The notes under the pieces: model-generated
Told to the model about the DNA's origin: nothing
Seen by the model: only the letters and a program-made list of their open reading frames with translations
Database searches by the model: none
In this document: piece by piece, positions 62,045-64,000 of the stretch
Position numbering within the stretch: position 1 is the stretch's first letter
Layout of the letters: each line of letters opens with the position of its first letter
Assembly: GCA_028280885.1 (NCBI GenBank)
Contig: JANQKY010000046.1
Coordinates: 1-64,000, forward strand
Reading direction: 5' to 3'
DNA from: Tepidamorphus sp.
GTDB taxonomy: Bacteria > Pseudomonadota > Alphaproteobacteria > Rhizobiales > Tepidamorphaceae
Length of the DNA stretch: 64,000 nt
Translations under genes and position numbers: made by a program

Positions 62045-63262
62045 ATGTCGAACGTTTCGCACGCCACGCCGGGAGGGCGTATCCTCCGGTCCGTGTTGGC
62101 CGCAACAGGGCTGGTCGTGGCCGGGCTGGCGGCTTCGCTCATCACGCCGCTCGCCCTGTCCGGGCCGGCACAGGCGATGGCGGCGCTCGAAGCCACCCGG
62201 ATCGGGACGTTCGACCGTCCCGTCTACATGACCCCCGCGCCCGGCGACGACGATCACGTCTATGTCGTCGAACAGGGCGGCCGGATCCTTCTCATGGATG
62301 ACGGCGTGGTCCGCGAGACCCCGTTCCTGGACATCCGCGACCGCGTCTTCGGGCCCGGCGACTCGGGCGCGGGCACCGAGCAGGGTCTCTTGTCGATCGC
62401 CTTCCCGCCGGACCACGCGCAATCCCGCCTGTTCTATGTCGCCCACACCAATAGAAAGGGCGATCTCAGGATCGACGAATACCGGCGCAAGGCCGGCGAT
62501 CCGCTGGCCGCCAAGCGGTCGAGCCGGCGCAAGGTCATCCGCATCAGGCATCGCGATCACCAGAACCACAATGGCGGCCATATCCTGTTCGGGCCGGACG
62601 GTTTCCTCTACATCACCACAGGCGATGGCGGCGGCCAGAACGATATCGAGGACAATGCCCGCAAGCTCAACACGCTGCTCGGCAAGCTTTTGCGCATCAA
62701 GCCCGAGCCGTCGGCCAAGGCCTCCTACTCGATCCCGAAAACCAACCCGTTCCGCAAGACGAACGGCCGCAAGGAGATCTACGCCTACGGCCTGCGCAAT
62801 CCGTGGCGAATGGCGTTCTTCAAGAACCGGATGATCCTCGCCGATGTCGGCCAGGAGGCGCGCGAGGAGATCAATATCGTCAAGCGCGCCAAGCAGGGTT
62901 CGGGCGCCAATTTCGGCTGGCCGGAATGGGAAGGCGACATCGTCCACGACGAGGACCGGCCGGGCCCTGATCCGGCGGTGTTTCCGCAGATCGTGCTGAA
63001 GCACAGTAACGGCAACTGCTCGATCACCGGCGGGTTGGTCCTGCAGGATCCGCGCCTGCCCGATTACGCGGGCCGTTATTTCTACGCCGATTTCTGCGCC
63101 GGCGAGATCTTCAGCACCATCCCGAAGACCACGCCGAAGGACAACAAGACGACCGGCATCGTCATGGAACGGCCGACCAGCTTCGGCGTCGGTCCCGACG
63201 GCGAGATGTACGTGTCCGAATTCGGCGGCGACCTCTACCGGATCGATCCGCAGGGCCAGTAG
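62045..63262 (+). CDS. PQQ-dependent sugar dehydrogenase-like exported protein
   Basis: A 405-residue exported beta-propeller of the glucose/sorbosone dehydrogenase (GSDH) family. The signal peptide is VLAATGLVVAGLAASLITPLALSGPAQAMA. Family motifs are GLLSIAFPPDH, HNGGHILFGPDGFLYITTGDGGGQND, YGLRNPWRMAFF and ITGGLVLQDPRLPDYAGRYFYADFCAGEI. The propeller may bind PQQ and calcium in the periplasm and oxidise aldose sugars; cofactor need is not provable here. No pqq genes are in this window. Confidence 0.92.
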   Translation: MSNVSHATPGGRILRSVLAATGLVVAGLAASLITPLALSGPAQAMAALEATRIGTFDRPVYMTPAPGDDDHVYVVEQGGRILLMDDGVVRETPFLDIRDRVFGPGDSGAGTEQGLLSIAFPPDHAQSRLFYVAHTNRKGDLRIDEYRRKAGDPLAAKRSSRRKVIRIRHRDHQNHNGGHILFGPDGFLYITTGDGGGQNDIEDNARKLNTLLGKLLRIKPEPSAKASYSIPKTNPFRKTNGRKEIYAYGLRNPWRMAFFKNRMILADVGQEAREEINIVKRAKQGSGANFGWPEWEGDIVHDEDRPGPDPAVFPQIVLKHSNGNCSITGGLVLQDPRLPDYAGRYFYADFCAGEIFSTIPKTTPKDNKTTGIVMERPTSFGVGPDGEMYVSEFGGDLYRIDPQGQ

Positions 63263-63330
63263 ACCGGGCGGGCGGGGCCTGTCCCAGCGCTGTCCGGTTT
63301 AGCGATATCGGGCCGGATGTGCATCGACCT

Positions 63331-63743
63331 CTCTTTTCGTCATCCCGGACGGCTGACAAGCCGAGCGGGGATCGGGGCGCCCGTGTCGGTGCCGGTGGGA
63401 CTCCGAACCGCCTCGGTTCCCCGATCCCGGATATTCGCTACCGCGAATTCCGGGATGACGAAGGGGAGGCTGGTGTCCTGCTGCCACCCACTCCGGTGCC
63501 CCGCCAATTCTGGCGTCATTGCCGGGCTTGTCCCCTGGCGTCATTGCCGGGCTTGTCCCCTGGTGTCATTGCCGGGCTTGTCCCGGCAATCCATGAACAC
63601 AGTCGCTTGCGTCCATTCTGACGGCGGTGGTCATGGATGCCCGGAACACGTCCGGGCATGACATCCGAGGGGGTGGCCAGGCTGAGAACCAAAGCCACAT
63701 CCCCGCTGAACCGGACAGCAGTGGGACAAGCCCGGCAATGACA
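63331..63743. repeat. Repeat block B then A, with 25 bp triple tandem
   Basis: The 514 bp after the sugar dehydrogenase hold a family B copy (63331-63480) and a family A copy (63511-63743). The latter starts with three tandem 25 bp units TGGCGTCATTGCCGGGCTTGTCCCC at 63511-63535, 63536-63560 and 63561-63584. No reading frame is convincing. Confidence 0.75.
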
Positions 63744-63776
63744 GCGGAGTGAGGAGCCACAACGACAGAGACCCGG

Positions 63777-64000
63777 CTACAGCTTCCGCAGCCAGACCTC
63801 CTCGACCAGGTGGTCGCCGCCCTTCTTCAGGATCAGGTCGGCGCGCTGGCGCGTCGGCAGGATGTTCTCTTCGAGATTGGCCAGATTGATGCGGCGCCAG
63901 ATGTCGAGCGCGGTCTCGACCGCCTGCTCGTCGGTGAGCGTCGAGTAGCGGTGGAAATAAGCACCGGGATCGCGGAAGGCGGTCTGGCGCAGGCGCATGA
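63777..64000 (-). CDS. coaA: Pantothenate kinase type I, C-terminal part (cut by window edge)
   Basis: The minus-strand frame runs off the window at 64000 and ends at 63777. The visible 74 codons encode [60 protein letters not shown], the typical C terminus of CoaA (NLxENILPTRxRAxLIL, then LRKL). CoaA phosphorylates pantothenate, the first step of coenzyme A synthesis. The start and ATP-binding domain lie outside the window. Confidence 0.93.
   Translation of the reverse strand, partial: MRLRQTAFRDPGAYFHRYSTLTDEQAVETALDIWRRINLANLEENILPTRQRADLILKKGGDHLVEEVWLRKL

Noticed and set aside
63511..63584. Possible CRISPR array
   Set aside because: The three 25 bp units are directly tandem without spacers and belong to dispersed family A; no cas genes are present.

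Overview
The window is about 64 kb of high-GC bacterial chromosome carrying almost entirely core housekeeping genes. It suggests an alphaproteobacterium of the order Hyphomicrobiales (Rhizobiales). The blocks irr-fabA-fabB-fabI, rpsT next to dnaA, mutM-ubiE-ubiB-coaBC-dut, lnt-XRE regulator-trmB-rimP-nusA-ylxR-infB-rbfA-truB-rpsO-pnp and tsaB-rimI-fur-plsC-miaB-phoH-ybeY-corC all sit in the order usual for that group. An Irr-type iron regulator and GANTC sites upstream of dnaA point the same way. The genus cannot be read from the sequence. No phage, insertion sequence, CRISPR array, tRNA or rRNA was found.

Layout. 0.3-6.9 kb: glyoxalase-fold protein, grpE-hrcA, divergent rph-rdgB-hemW, and a Bcr/CflA-type exporter. 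7-8 kb: two small membrane-stress proteins. 7.9-10.4 kb: an IclR regulator divergent from a two-subunit CoA-transferase (3-oxoadipate type). 10.6-12.5 kb: a three-gene unit of six-helix membrane protein, winged-helix regulator and a second UppS-like prenyltransferase, with ACTTTG-type operators. 13.2-21.8 kb: gyrB, lysE, recF, dnaN, dnaA and a rhodanese, all on the minus strand. 22.7-33 kb: rpsT, an enoyl-CoA hydratase, mutM, ubiE-ubiB, coaBC-dut, a secreted DUF2259 protein, a MoeB/ThiF enzyme, small envelope proteins and a hydroxyacid dehydrogenase. 33-39 kb: SH3 protein, irr, fabA-fabB-fabI, a diguanylate cyclase. 39-50.4 kb: the transcription/translation superoperon, pnp back to trmB. 50.6-60 kb: XRE regulator, lnt, corC, ybeY, phoH, miaB, plsC, fur, rimI, tsaB. 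60-64 kb: a NifU-like protein, a universal stress protein, a PQQ-type sugar dehydrogenase and the 3' end of coaA, cut by the window edge.

Gaps of 0.4-0.75 kb between these blocks are filled by dispersed palindromic repeats of several families, called A to E below. Very short tandem duplications of 12-15 bp recur at gene starts and stops, and some stop codons lie in the loop of a compact hairpin.

The observations most worth following are these. gyrB and recF appear to have no AUG, GUG or UUG start and each has a CUG behind a good Shine-Dalgarno. trmB and rbfA are each preceded by an intrinsic terminator close to, or overlapping, the ribosome binding site. metK is missing from its usual place between the XRE regulator and trmB. 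The uppS-like unit has shared ACTTTG dyads at its promoter and at the uppS start. dnaA has an N-terminal extension of about 110 residues and a GANTC-rich upstream region. I do not see a clear new defence or mobile system; most of the window is ordinary core genome.
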